DNA from: Pseudomonadota bacterium
GTDB lineage: Bacteria > Bdellovibrionota_C > UBA2361 > SZUA-149
Assembly: GCA_029555385.1 (NCBI GenBank)
Contig: JAKPSH010000161.1
Span: forward strand, 8,001-67,721
Reading direction: 5' to 3'
Length of the DNA: 59,721 bases
In this document: one piece after another, positions 1 through 8,233 of the stretch
Layout of the letters: each line of letters opens with the position of its first letter
Position numbering within the stretch: position 1 is the stretch's first letter
Program-made: the position numbers and the translations under genes
The notes under the pieces: model-generated
The model's input: only the letters and a program-made list of their open reading frames with translations
Told to the model about the DNA's origin: nothing
Database searches by the model: none

Positions 1-1406
1 TCAACCAGCTCCCTCAGCGCCGCAGAAAGCAGGTGCAAATCCGCTTGGTGCAGCACACGGGATGGCTCATCCAGAACGAACAAAGTTTCGGCAACCTGCG
101 CCAGGAGAAACCTTGCGGTTTGCACGCGCAGGCGTTCTCCCGAAGAAAGCGTCTTGGCTGGGAGTGAAAGCGCAAGATGGTCAAGTCCCAACCGGCAGAG
201 CGAAGAAAGAGCTGCCGTCAGCCGGGCCGCACAAGCTGCCGCAGGGGTATCGGAGGCATCGCCTCTGCCGCGCTGTCCAGATTCAACTAATTCATGCAAA
301 CTGCTTAAAGGCTCTGCGAGAATCTCCGCCAGATTCTTCTTAAAAAGGCGGAGCTCCACATGGCGCTTCTTACCCGGGCGCCGCGCAAGCACCCCGGCTC
401 GCACCTCCCGCTGCAGGACAGACACAGATTGACTGAAACGCTGTCCACATTCCGGACAACAGCATCCGGCGAACGAACGCCAGCATATTGGCGAAAGATC
501 GAGAGCCGCCGCGCTCTGCGCGGCACTCGTGCGGAGTGCCGGGCGCAGCACAGCGATTCCTTCTCCCGCTGCTTGCGCCGCGTAAACCGCATCAAGAAAT
601 CTCTCTTTTTCCTGTACGCGAAAAACAATCGAATCAACAACGACCGCGAAATAAGATATGCTGCCGGCGCTCGAAATTGCGTCAATGAAGTTTTTCCTCG
701 CCTCATCAACCGCTTGCGCTGCTTCACCGCGCAGCGCAGGATCGCCAAACGGCGGCAGGGTATAAAGGCTTGCGTTTATCACGAAACGGCGATACCCGCG
801 TTTCTGAAAAGTCACTACCTGCTGCACGAGAGTTTCCAGCGTGGGAGCTTCGGGATTTACTCCGGCAGCCTCGTAGATAACCGCTTCGGCTAATAGATTC
901 AGCGTGCCGCCTCGAGCCGCATCTTTACCGCTTGCGCTCTCTGTCTTCGCAAACTCGCTGACCTGGCAAAACACCTGCGCCGCGGATGCATCTTCAATTA
1001 CAGCTCCGTCTCTTGCGCAGTGCAAATTACCATAATGATACAAGACAGAGGACAACATCCCATCCAGACCCAAAAGACTAAGCACAGGGCCGCTGCCCTG
1101 CGCTTCCCCGGCGAGATCAGAAATATTGACTGCCGGAAGAAGTCCGTTTACTGCGTCGAACTCCGCCGCGGGATAATACCGCAACGGCCAAACGCGATCC
1201 TCGCCTAAACCCAAAGCGAGCCGTCTTCGTGCTTCCGCGTAAGCTGTATAAACCACTAGCGCGGTCTTCCCCGCGCCCGGCGGACCAGCAACAACAGTGA
1301 GCTTCCTGTGCGGAAAAGCACAAGAAATGCTATTCAAACCGCAAGTTCGCACGCCGGACAGGCTAAGCTCCGGCAGTCCACTTTGTGTCAGAAAATCGTT
1401 GTCCAT
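1..1406 (-). CDS. UvrA-like ABC ATPase, N-terminal part (runs off window)
   Basis: The frame is open from an ATG at 1406 to the left edge (468 codons), so only the N-terminal part is visible. It aligns with the first half of UvrA, the damage-recognition ATPase of nucleotide excision repair. Visible features are a Walker A GPPGAGKT (residues 41-48), FDAVNGLLPAV (UvrA has SIEGLSPAI), VVVDSIVFR (UvrA VVVDRxxVR), an ABC signature KTLSSGERLRVQ (418-429) and Walker B LFVLDEP followed by VLHQAD (442-456). It departs from canonical UvrA in keeping only one CPxC pair (CPEC, 317-320) where a four-Cys zinc finger is expected, and it is divergent throughout. The call to the UvrA family is firm; a role in repair, rather than that of a drug-resistance or orphan UvrA paralogue, is uncertain. 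Confidence 0.8.
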   Translation of the reverse strand, partial: MDNDFLTQSGLPELSLSGVRTCGLNSISCAFPHRKLTVVAGPPGAGKTALVVYTAYAEARRRLALGLGEDRVWPLRYYPAAEFDAVNGLLPAVNISDLAGEAQGSGPVLSLLGLDGMLSSVLYHYGNLHCARDGAVIEDASAAQVFCQVSEFAKTESASGKDAARGGTLNLLAEAVIYEAAGVNPEAPTLETLVQQVVTFQKRGYRRFVINASLYTLPPFGDPALRGEAAQAVDEARKNFIDAISSAGSISYFAVVVDSIVFRVQEKERFLDAVYAAQAAGEGIAVLRPALRTSAAQSAAALDLSPICWRSFAGCCCPECGQRFSQSVSVLQREVRAGVLARRPGKKRHVELRLFKKNLAEILAEPLSSLHELVESGQRGRGDASDTPAAACAARLTAALSSLCRLGLDHLALSLPAKTLSSGERLRVQTARFLLAQVAETLFVLDEPSRVLHQADLHLLSAALRELV

Positions 1407-1543
1407 TACGCCTCAAGTCTAGCAAAATTTCCCACAGCGCATAATCCAATCAGTGTGAATAAATTGCCCAAAACACCTGCGGTCAGGTATGTTAAGCAAC
1501 AACGGATTCAACTGACTGCGCGGTTCTAAGGAGAGCAAAATAA

Positions 1544-2839
1544 ATGCCTGCTGTCCGGTCAAATGTACAGATGCACAAGCCGCCGTCCGGAATTATTTTT
1601 GTTTTCGGGCTGGCCTTCACTGCTTTTAGCTGCCTGTTCTTCCATTTCTTTTTTAAAGACGCCAAAAGCTTTTTTGATGCCAAGAACTGGACTGCCGTGC
1701 CGGCAGTGGTCGAAGCCAGTGAAGTAAAGAGTCACGCAGGGGACGACAGCACAACGTACAGTGTCCATATTACTTACAGGTACAGCTTGGGCGGCAAGAC
1801 CTACCGGTCAGAGCGCTACAGCTTCTTCGGCGGCTCATCGAGCGGTTATGGCAGCAAAAGAGCAATTGTTGACGCGCACCCGCCTGGAGCGGAGTTTACA
1901 TGTTACGTCAACCCGAAGGACCCTGCTCAAGCTGTAATTGAGCGAGGCGTGACAAAGGATGCCATAATTATTTCCATCTTTATCGCTATTTTCTTCGGCA
2001 TTGGCCTGCTGATGCTGCTTGGCGGACTGTCCGCACTGCTGCGCCGCGGCAAAAAAGGGGGAGAGCTTTCCGGAGCCGTCCCCGAGCAGGGAACGGCGTC
2101 TTCGAGAGTGACTTTCGGGGAGGATGGCTCGCTTGATGAGTTTCAGATTTCCCGCTACGCGCAGCTACCCTCCGGCGAAGTCATGATGAAGGCCGCCGTT
2201 TCCCCCCGGATGAAGGCCGCGGGATTGCTGCTTATCGCGTTGTTTTGGAATGGCATCGTCTCCATTTTTGTGATGGAGGCGGTGGATAGCTGGCGCAGCG
2301 GTCACCCGGAGATTTTTCTGACCTTGTTTATGATACCGTTTGTCCTCATCGGTTTGGGGATGCTGGGCGGAGTTGGCTACTTCTACCTGCAGGGCTTCAA
2401 CGCGGTGCCGCAGGTGTATCTCGATCGCGCAGAAGCGGCTCTTGGCGAAACGCTGAACTTGCGCTGGGAATTCAGCGGAGACACGGACAAAATCAGCGAG
2501 TTTATTGTCACGCTTACGGGCACGGAGGAGGCAACCTACCGGCGCGGCACGGACACGCATACTGACCGGGAAATATTCTACAAGAAGGAATTAGCCAAAG
2601 TAGGCAAGTACGGGGGGATCCGCTCCGGCACGGCGCGTGTGCCGATCCCGGCAAACACGATGCACTCTTTTAGCTGTCCGAACAACGCAGTCCGCTGGAG
2701 AATCGGCATTCAGGGCGTCATCGAGAACTGGCCGGATATCAGCGAGGAGTTTCCTATTGTCGTGTTGCCCAAGAAACTTGCCGCAGACCAGGTTGCGGCG
2801 GCGGCGGTTGAAGAGGAGAAGCCATGGAACAGCTTGTAA
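1544..2839 (+). CDS. DUF3592 membrane protein with arrestin-like C-terminus
   Basis: 431 residues. A membrane segment at about 15-37 is followed by a DUF3592 region (about 48-135: NWTAVPAVV, then VHITYRYSLGGKTYRSERYSF, then a Y-V-N-P-x-D-P motif), a second membrane segment (139-166) and a hydrophobic pair at about 224-245 and 258-283. The last 140 residues (from VYLDRAEAALGETLNLRWEF) form a beta-rich tail ending in RWRIGIQGVIENWPD, which resembles an arrestin-like fold. The gene overlaps the next gene by 16 nt, and that gene also looks arrestin-like, so the two products probably work together. DUF3592 proteins are membrane proteins of unknown function. Family call is firm; function unknown. 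Confidence 0.82.
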   Translation: MPAVRSNVQMHKPPSGIIFVFGLAFTAFSCLFFHFFFKDAKSFFDAKNWTAVPAVVEASEVKSHAGDDSTTYSVHITYRYSLGGKTYRSERYSFFGGSSSGYGSKRAIVDAHPPGAEFTCYVNPKDPAQAVIERGVTKDAIIISIFIAIFFGIGLLMLLGGLSALLRRGKKGGELSGAVPEQGTASSRVTFGEDGSLDEFQISRYAQLPSGEVMMKAAVSPRMKAAGLLLIALFWNGIVSIFVMEAVDSWRSGHPEIFLTLFMIPFVLIGLGMLGGVGYFYLQGFNAVPQVYLDRAEAALGETLNLRWEFSGDTDKISEFIVTLTGTEEATYRRGTDTHTDREIFYKKELAKVGKYGGIRSGTARVPIPANTMHSFSCPNNAVRWRIGIQGVIENWPDISEEFPIVVLPKKLAADQVAAAAVEEEKPWNSL

Positions 2840-3195
2840 TCGAAATTGAAGGGAGAAAGAAGGTCTTTTTGCCGGGCGATATGTTGCGCGGAAGAATCCG
2901 GTGGAGTTGCGCCGAAACCCCAAAAACGGCTGAGCTGCGTTTGTTCTGGTATACCCGCGGCAAGGGCACGGCGCACTCGGAGCTTGTCGAAGGTCTGCGC
3001 TACGACCGCGCCGGTCCGAGCGAGTCGCACAACTTCGACTTTAAGCTTCCTCTTGCACCTTACAGTTTTTCCGGCAAGCTGATTACGCTGACCTGGGCTT
3101 TAGAACTTGACATTGAGGGATGCAGCGATCCGGCTGTTGAAGAGTTTGTTGTTTCGCCCTTCGGCAAGGAAGTGCAGCTAAACGCTTCGCTGTAA
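2824..3195 (+). CDS. Small arrestin-like beta protein
   Basis: 123 residues, soluble, with no signal peptide. The pattern FLPGDMLRGRIRW near the N-terminus and PYSFSGKLITLTWALE near the C-terminus resembles the N-lobe of arrestin/Spo0M-like beta sandwiches. The ATG lies inside the preceding DUF3592 gene (16 nt overlap) behind GAGGAGAAGCC, a good ribosome site, which indicates translational coupling. It resembles the C-terminal part of its neighbour, as if that domain had been duplicated as a stand-alone protein. The fold assignment is inference from pattern; function unknown. Confidence 0.68.
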   Translation: MEQLVIEIEGRKKVFLPGDMLRGRIRWSCAETPKTAELRLFWYTRGKGTAHSELVEGLRYDRAGPSESHNFDFKLPLAPYSFSGKLITLTWALELDIEGCSDPAVEEFVVSPFGKEVQLNASL

Positions 3196-3199
3196 ACCT

Positions 3200-3769
3200 A
3201 TGCGTGCTCATGACAATCCTTTTTCGACGGACCGGCTGCTTAAGCTCCGTTATCTCCCGCAAAATGAAACGTGGGACGGAATTTACCGGCGGCTTGAAGC
3301 ACTGCGTTTTCACGCGGCGATAGTCGGACCGGAGGGATCCGGGAAGACCACGCTGCTTGAAGATTTGCAGCCGTTTCTGCGCGCATCCGGATTTGCACCG
3401 CACCTTATTTACTTGAGCACCGAAGCAAGGCCGATTAAGCTTCAACGGTTAGCAGCAATTCTTCCTCAAGCCAACCCATCCTGTGCGGTACTGCTGGACA
3501 GCGCTGAGCTGCTGGGACGTGCGGCATGGGCGTATTGCCGGTGGCGTCTGCGAAACGCTGGGGGCGTAATCATCACTGCGCACTGTGCCGGACGGCTGCC
3601 CATTCTCGTTAAATGCTCTACGTCTCCCGAGTTGCTCAGACTTTTGCTTGATAAACTGTGTGTCGCAGACCATAGCCGAGCTTGCTTCGCTGAAGATGTT
3701 TTCTTGAAGCACGCCGGCAATATTCGGGCCGCGCTTCTTGATTATTACGACCAGTTTGCGAGAGTATGA
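3200..3769 (+). CDS. Small P-loop ATPase
   Basis: 189 residues with Walker A GPEGSGKTT (43-51) and a Walker B-like strand AVLLDSAELL at about 95-104, in the style of ExeA/AAA_22 small ATPases that pass energy to a membrane partner. It begins 4 nt after the arrestin-like gene and its end overlaps the open frame of the next gene, so it belongs to the same operon. There is no obvious DNA-binding domain. It may serve the DUF3592 membrane protein upstream, which is inference from position only. Confidence 0.72.
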   Translation: MRAHDNPFSTDRLLKLRYLPQNETWDGIYRRLEALRFHAAIVGPEGSGKTTLLEDLQPFLRASGFAPHLIYLSTEARPIKLQRLAAILPQANPSCAVLLDSAELLGRAAWAYCRWRLRNAGGVIITAHCAGRLPILVKCSTSPELLRLLLDKLCVADHSRACFAEDVFLKHAGNIRAALLDYYDQFARV

Positions 3770-3773
3770 ATTT

Positions 3774-4238
3774 ATGAAACGGACGCGAGCAATTGAGATC
3801 CTGGATACCGCACAGGCTAAGTACGAACTGGGATCTTTTGAGGCCGAAGATTTTACCGCTGAGGAGGTCGCCGAGAAACTGAACATCCCATTGGAGAGTG
3901 TTTACAAAACGCTTGTCGCGCGCGGCGAGCACGCAGGGGTGGTGATGGCGGTCGTGCCTGGTGATAAGGAGCTAAGTCTGAAGAAGCTTGCCCAGGCGAT
4001 CGGCGATAAACGCACGGAGCTGGTGAAGCTTAATGAACTCGAGCGGCTTACTGGGTATTTGAAAGGCGGCTGCTCACCGCTTGGCGGCAAGAAAGAGTAT
4101 CCTGTCTACCTGGACGAGAACGCGCTGCTTCAGGAGCGGCTGAGCATCAGCGCAGGGCTTCGTGGTCTGCAAATGCTCATTTCACCAGACGAATTCCTGC
4201 GTGTTTCTCACGCAACCGTGGCGGAGCTTTCTGATTAA
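3774..4238 (+). CDS. ybaK: YbaK/EbsC family Cys-tRNA(Pro)-type deacylase
   Basis: 154 residues from the ATG at 3774. The frame extends upstream to 3738, but family members begin close to the MKRTRAIEIL seen here. YbaK/EbsC enzymes hydrolyse mischarged aminoacyl-tRNA, chiefly Cys-tRNA(Pro), in the cytosol. Family marks are the early ALxxxxxxY-like helix, VYKTLVAR, AVVPGDKELSLKKLA with the conserved Lys, and TGYLKGGCSPLG. The length is typical. It is the last gene of this small plus-strand cluster and starts just after the ATPase stop. Confidence 0.88.
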   Translation: MKRTRAIEILDTAQAKYELGSFEAEDFTAEEVAEKLNIPLESVYKTLVARGEHAGVVMAVVPGDKELSLKKLAQAIGDKRTELVKLNELERLTGYLKGGCSPLGGKKEYPVYLDENALLQERLSISAGLRGLQMLISPDEFLRVSHATVAELSD

Positions 4239-4377
4239 ATACCGTTGCTTCTGCTTAATTGCGGCCTAAACGCTGGTCCGAAAGTGCGTTAAAATGTGTC
4301 AGCCTCTTTTGCAAACTGCCTTCGGCATTAGGTATTTTATGCAATAAGCGATTAGTCTACTCAACAATCACCGAATG

Positions 4378-4404
4378 TTGCTGTATTTCGCTGGATGATA
4401 TAAT
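4378..4404 (+). promoter_or_regulatory. Candidate sigma-70 promoter for the ketosynthase gene
   Basis: A perfect TATAAT hexamer stands at 4399-4404 with TTGCTG at 4378-4383, 15 nt upstream. The spacing is shorter than the usual 17 nt. It lies about 100 nt before the GTG start at 4502. The call rests on the -10 match alone. Confidence 0.4.
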
Positions 4405-4501
4405 TACCTAGTCTCCACCTAAGTTGTTTCTCAATTTTCCCATCTTATCGGGTAGAAATCAGGCAGATTAACGAAGGTTAACCAACATAAGGAGCACGAT
4501 C

Positions 4502-5959
4502 GTGCGTTCGGTCCAAAATCCCAACTGCCGCATTGTAATCACTGGAGCTGGTGGAGGACGGCCACGAGGCCTGAACCTCCCTGGCCTGCTCGAACCCACG
4601 CCGGAGAACGACCTCATTGCGCGTACGCTCTCGGGGGAAGTCGGCCTGGGTCCCGTCCCGTATGATACGGAGAACCTCGACATTCACATCTACGGCCTGC
4701 TCCCCAAGCTGCCGCCGGAAGTGCTGAAGAAGGCGGCCGGCAAACGCGCCCGCCGGGCCTCCCGTTGGATGAATCCGACGGCGCAGGCGTTCTTGTGCTC
4801 CGGCACGGCAGCGTGCCGGGAATCCGGAATCCTCGACAGCGAAGGCGAGCTGACGGTCGACCCGGCACTTGGATCGATTGTCTCGGCAGCGGATGTGCAT
4901 GACTTTGCTTACGCGGAACTCCAGAAAGTCTCGCTCGACTCGATGATGAGCGCGATGGATGACCCCGAGCTGCTTAAGGGAATCATTCGACTGCTGCATG
5001 CTGTCCGCCGCAACGAGCCGGGGGCTAAGCAACTGCTGAGGGAACTCTACAAGACCACAGGCAGTGAGCCGAGATACATCAAAGCATTGCTTGACTCCGA
5101 TCTTGGCCAGGTTGACGCCATGCTGCGGTCGGTCTCGATCGGCGGTCCGATGGCGCTCGGCATGGCCACAGGGCTGACCGGCGGGATGGTAAACATCACC
5201 ACCGCCTGCGAAGCAGGCTTCGCTGCACTGCAAACCGCGTGCGATGTCATCCGCCTTGGCCGCTCGAAGTACGTGCTCACCGGCTCTTGGTGGAGGCGGC
5301 TTGGCGCGAATTCGCTCTTCGGGCTTTTGGCCTGGCGAAGCATCGTTTCGCCGGGAAAAACGCCGGACTGCTGCAGGCCGTTTGACGTGAATCGCAACGG
5401 CCTCAGCCCCTCGGAAGGGGGAGCGATGTTCGTCATTGAAGAGCTGCAGCATGCGCTTCAGCGCGGCGCACCTATCCTGGCCGAGGTCGCCGGCATGGGC
5501 GCCGCAACGGCACCGCAGTGCCTGGTCGAGCCAAACAAGGACGCTTTTGTCAGGGCGATGAGCGAAGCACTGACTGATGCGGGCATCAATCCGAAGCAGA
5601 TTGCTTACATGAGTACGCACGCAACCGGCACAGTTGAAGGGGACGGGGCCGAGGCCGCAGCCATCCTCGAAGTCTTAGGCGAAGAGGCGAAGAGGATTCC
5701 CATCACCGCATCGAAAGGCGGCGATGGACATCACATCCTCGGAAGCGCATCCGCCGAAATGCTGATGACGATCCGGTGTGCTATCGAGCGCGGACTGGCG
5801 CCGTGTAATCCCACGCTTTACGATCAAGACCCCAATATCCGTCTCCGGCTGCCTCGCAGCACTGTGGAGATTCTGGATGGCCGGGATTACTTCCTCGTTT
5901 CAGCGGCGGGTTTCGGCGGCACACACCGCGCACTTGTTCTTCGCAAGCCGAATCGCTGA
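4502..5959 (+). CDS. Beta-ketoacyl-ACP synthase family protein (first ketosynthase)
   Basis: 485 residues from a GTG preceded by AAGGAGCACGATC, a good ribosome site. It is a thiolase-fold condensing enzyme with nucleophile Cys236 in TACEAG, His373 in THATGT, and Lys405/His410 in SKGGDGHH, so all catalytic residues are present. FabF/KAS-type enzymes condense malonyl-ACP with an acyl chain. The N-terminal half carries an unusually long helical stretch (about residues 85-200) before the nucleophile. It converges with a second ketosynthase on the opposite strand and a FabG reductase follows. No acyl carrier protein was seen. GC-ending codons dominate compared with flanking genes, hinting at transfer. 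Could act in a specialised fatty-acid or polyketide route rather than housekeeping synthesis. Confidence 0.85.
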   Translation: MRSVQNPNCRIVITGAGGGRPRGLNLPGLLEPTPENDLIARTLSGEVGLGPVPYDTENLDIHIYGLLPKLPPEVLKKAAGKRARRASRWMNPTAQAFLCSGTAACRESGILDSEGELTVDPALGSIVSAADVHDFAYAELQKVSLDSMMSAMDDPELLKGIIRLLHAVRRNEPGAKQLLRELYKTTGSEPRYIKALLDSDLGQVDAMLRSVSIGGPMALGMATGLTGGMVNITTACEAGFAALQTACDVIRLGRSKYVLTGSWWRRLGANSLFGLLAWRSIVSPGKTPDCCRPFDVNRNGLSPSEGGAMFVIEELQHALQRGAPILAEVAGMGAATAPQCLVEPNKDAFVRAMSEALTDAGINPKQIAYMSTHATGTVEGDGAEAAAILEVLGEEAKRIPITASKGGDGHHILGSASAEMLMTIRCAIERGLAPCNPTLYDQDPNIRLRLPRSTVEILDGRDYFLVSAAGFGGTHRALVLRKPNR

Positions 5960-6334
5960 GCGCATCTCCCGCTCCGCGCAAAAACTCGTTGCGATAAATG
6001 ACGAGGATCTGTTCCGCTGGAAGAGCGTTCGCGAAGGGCCGGGTTTTATCAGGAATAGCGCCTGGTTTCACCCGCCCTTTTTTCAGCTTTTTACGCAAAA
6101 TTATGATTCTTTGGTCGAAGTCCCTATGGTTAGGTATCTCAAGGGCCTGCTGCAAAATTAGCTTCGTAGCAAGAAACGAGGTTTTGAGGCGAAACACAAG
6201 GAAGACGGCAACTGCTTCGCCCTATCCCCTTCGCGTCCCTCGCGTCCTTCGCGTTATTTAATATAAAGCGATTCTAACGCGAAGGACGCGAGAGACACGA
6301 AGATGTTTTGTAGCCGTAATGCGAAATTAGCATA
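5960..6334. other. Intergenic region between convergent ketosynthase genes
   Basis: No coding sequence is supported here. It holds a long near-perfect stem-loop (listed separately) and short AT-rich stretches. It separates the ends of two convergent genes, so termination is the expected role. Confidence 0.5.
6229..6302. repeat. Long inverted repeat / stem-loop between convergent genes
   Basis: Arms 6239-6255 and 6276-6292 are 17-bp perfect complements (core CGCGTCCTTCGCGTT), and pairing extends to 6229-6255/6276-6302 with two mismatches around a 20-nt AT-rich loop. It lies between convergent genes and may act as a bidirectional terminator or be a REP-like mobile palindrome. No U-tract adjoins it. 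Only this copy was noticed. Confidence 0.7.
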
Positions 6335-6394
6335 AAAAAAGGAAGGGTTGCGAGGCGGACTCCGTAATGGAGCACGGAACTCGCACCCCCTTCC
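6334..6394 (-). terminator. Intrinsic terminator of the second ketosynthase gene
   Basis: Arms GGAAGGGTTGCGAG (6341-6354) and CTCGCACCCCCTTCC (6380-6394) pair with one bulge. A run of seven A on the plus strand (6334-6340) gives the U-tract for minus-strand transcription. It lies about 60 nt past the stop at 6455. Confidence 0.75.
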
Positions 6395-6454
6395 TTCGAA
6401 CAGCAGCGTTGCCAAAGTTGCAGAGACAAGCTGCTGCCGAAGCAGAGGACGGTG

Positions 6455-7858
6455 CTAAACCTTTTTCAGCACACAGGCAACATCCGTGTTGCCGAACCCG
6501 AGAGCGAGAACAAGGGCCGCCTGAACGTCCGCCTCGACAGCGCTGCCCATGGTGTAACGCAGGTTGCAGGCCGGATCGAGAGTATCGGGCGTGAGATTGA
6601 CGTTCGGCGGGATAACCCCGCGATACAGGGCCAGCACGGCAGGCGCCACACTGGCGAAGCCGGCGGGAACGATCCAGTGACCCACGCCGCCCTTGGAGTT
6701 GTACGCCCACGGCTTATCCGCGTCAGCGCCAAGCGCCTGGCGGATGCCGGAGACTTCGCGCCAATCCCCGCTGGGCGTGGAGGTCGCATGCGGGGAGAAC
6801 ATGCCAATCTGATCGTAATTGATCCGGGCATCGCGGCACGCTTCGCGAACCGTACGGGCAACGGCATCGGGATCGGTTTCGACGATTCCGGCGCCGCAAG
6901 CAGCGCCGAAGCCCGACACCTCGGCGTAGATCTTCGCATTGCGGGCTTTGGCGTCTGCCAAGCGTTCGAGGATAAAGCACGCCGCACCTTCGCCCGTGAC
7001 CATGCCGTCGCGGTGCTTCGAGCACGGTGCGCACGCCTCCTCCGGGGCGCACCTGCGCGTGCTCGCGGCAGTCAGGCCGAGAAATCCGGCGATGTCCCAC
7101 GCCGAGAGTTTCGAATCCGCGCCGCCGACGACGGCTGCCTTAATCCGCCCCTCCTTAAGGTTGCGGTAAGCCTCCCAGAGGACAAACAGGCCAGCGGCAC
7201 AGGCCGAACTGGTAGTGTTGTTCGGCCCCAGGAAGTCGAACAGGAGTGCAACGTTCGCTGCCGCCGAATTGGTCATCACGTAAAACGGCCACATCGGATC
7301 CAGTTCCTGCTTGCAGGCCTTGACCGTCATCCAGTAGTCCGGCCGGCCGCCAATGATGCTCCTGCGGCCGACGGTCTCCCAGTCTTTCATGGGCAGCGCG
7401 CCGCGATCAGCGGCGAAGAAAACGCCGACATCCTGGGGCTGAAAGCCGCTGGTCAGACCAGCGTCATCCACCGCGTATGCGGTCGCCATGACGCCTAGTT
7501 GAGCCGGGCGGCCCGACGCAAACTTCAGCTTCTTGCGGCGCTGCCTGCCGAGCCGTTCCTGGAGGTCGAAATAGGAGCAGCCCGGGACCAGTCCCACCGC
7601 GTTGATGGGAACGTCATCAGGGGAAGCGAGCGGGTAAAGTTGATCCACGTCGGTCAAGAACTGCGCCAGTTCCGTTTTCGACGTGAGCGACATCTCCGCA
7701 AGGAACCGCGGGAGACCAACCGGGGAGACCATTCCCGACTCGCCTTTCAGCATCCGCCCGATGTAGTCGGGTTTGCCGGGTACAGGTTCGAACCCCTGAG
7801 AATGCCCTAACGGGGTGACCGCACCGAACCCAGTGATCACGATCGCGTCGTCGTTCAT
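6455..7858 (-). CDS. Beta-ketoacyl-ACP synthase, FabF-like (second ketosynthase)
   Basis: 467 residues. The start is an ATG preceded by AGAGGTGCAGT. Closer to FabF than its partner: MNDDAIVITGFGAVTPLGHS at the N-terminus, nucleophile Cys220 in SACAAG, His357 in SPHATSTPSGD, Lys389 and His394 in NSKGGVGHW. All catalytic residues are present. The product elongates acyl-ACP with malonyl-ACP in the cytosol if it follows the family. It is somewhat longer than the usual 410-420 residues, with extra sequence between about 60 and 115. It lies head to tail with fabG (also minus) but has its own terminator, and fabG has one too, so the two are probably separate transcripts. GC-rich codon use matches its neighbours in this block. 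Confidence 0.88.
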   Translation of the reverse strand: MNDDAIVITGFGAVTPLGHSQGFEPVPGKPDYIGRMLKGESGMVSPVGLPRFLAEMSLTSKTELAQFLTDVDQLYPLASPDDVPINAVGLVPGCSYFDLQERLGRQRRKKLKFASGRPAQLGVMATAYAVDDAGLTSGFQPQDVGVFFAADRGALPMKDWETVGRRSIIGGRPDYWMTVKACKQELDPMWPFYVMTNSAAANVALLFDFLGPNNTTSSACAAGLFVLWEAYRNLKEGRIKAAVVGGADSKLSAWDIAGFLGLTAASTRRCAPEEACAPCSKHRDGMVTGEGAACFILERLADAKARNAKIYAEVSGFGAACGAGIVETDPDAVARTVREACRDARINYDQIGMFSPHATSTPSGDWREVSGIRQALGADADKPWAYNSKGGVGHWIVPAGFASVAPAVLALYRGVIPPNVNLTPDTLDPACNLRYTMGSAVEADVQAALVLALGFGNTDVACVLKKV

Positions 7859-8142
7859 ACTGCACCTCTTTCTTTTCTATCTCGAGTCAACAAGTTGGGA
7901 TTTGAATCGAACGCAGGTCAGAGACGAATTAAGCGGTGACTACAAAACCATCAAGAACCTTTCCGCCTCTTAACCCATATGATTTTCAACGGACGATAAA
8001 GAACAGCTTGCAATTAACAGCATGTAAAAGATTGGAATAACTAAAATACATCAAAAAAATATCTTGTCCAACGTAGTGCGGAAAAATAACAATACCGTGA
8101 TAATCTATCGAATTGGTCGCAAATTCGCTTTTTTTCTAACCA
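7859..8142. other. Intergenic region upstream of second ketosynthase
   Basis: AT-rich stretch between the ketosynthase start and the fabG terminator. It must hold the ketosynthase promoter, but no convincing hexamer pair was found. No acyl-carrier-protein gene (DSL motif) is present. Confidence 0.4.
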
Positions 8143-8188
8143 CCGGAAAAAGAAAAAGCTTCCCGCCCCGGATCCGGATGCGGGAAGC
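8143..8188 (-). terminator. Intrinsic terminator of fabG
   Basis: Arms GCTTCCCGC (8158-8166) and GCGGGAAGC (8180-8188) are perfect complements. Reading the minus strand, the stem is followed by a T-rich tract (A-rich on plus, 8143-8157). It lies 46 nt beyond the fabG stop. Confidence 0.85.
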
Positions 8189-8233
8189 AATTGTCGACAA
8201 CCTTACTGCGGGAATGGTCAGGTACGGCTTGAC

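Noticed and set aside
4478-5620. 380-codon minus-strand open frame
   Set aside because: Antisense to the first ketosynthase; no domain seen, high Arg content typical of a GC-rich shadow frame.
6452-7498. 348-codon plus-strand open frame
   Set aside because: Antisense to the FabF-like ketosynthase, which has full catalytic motifs.
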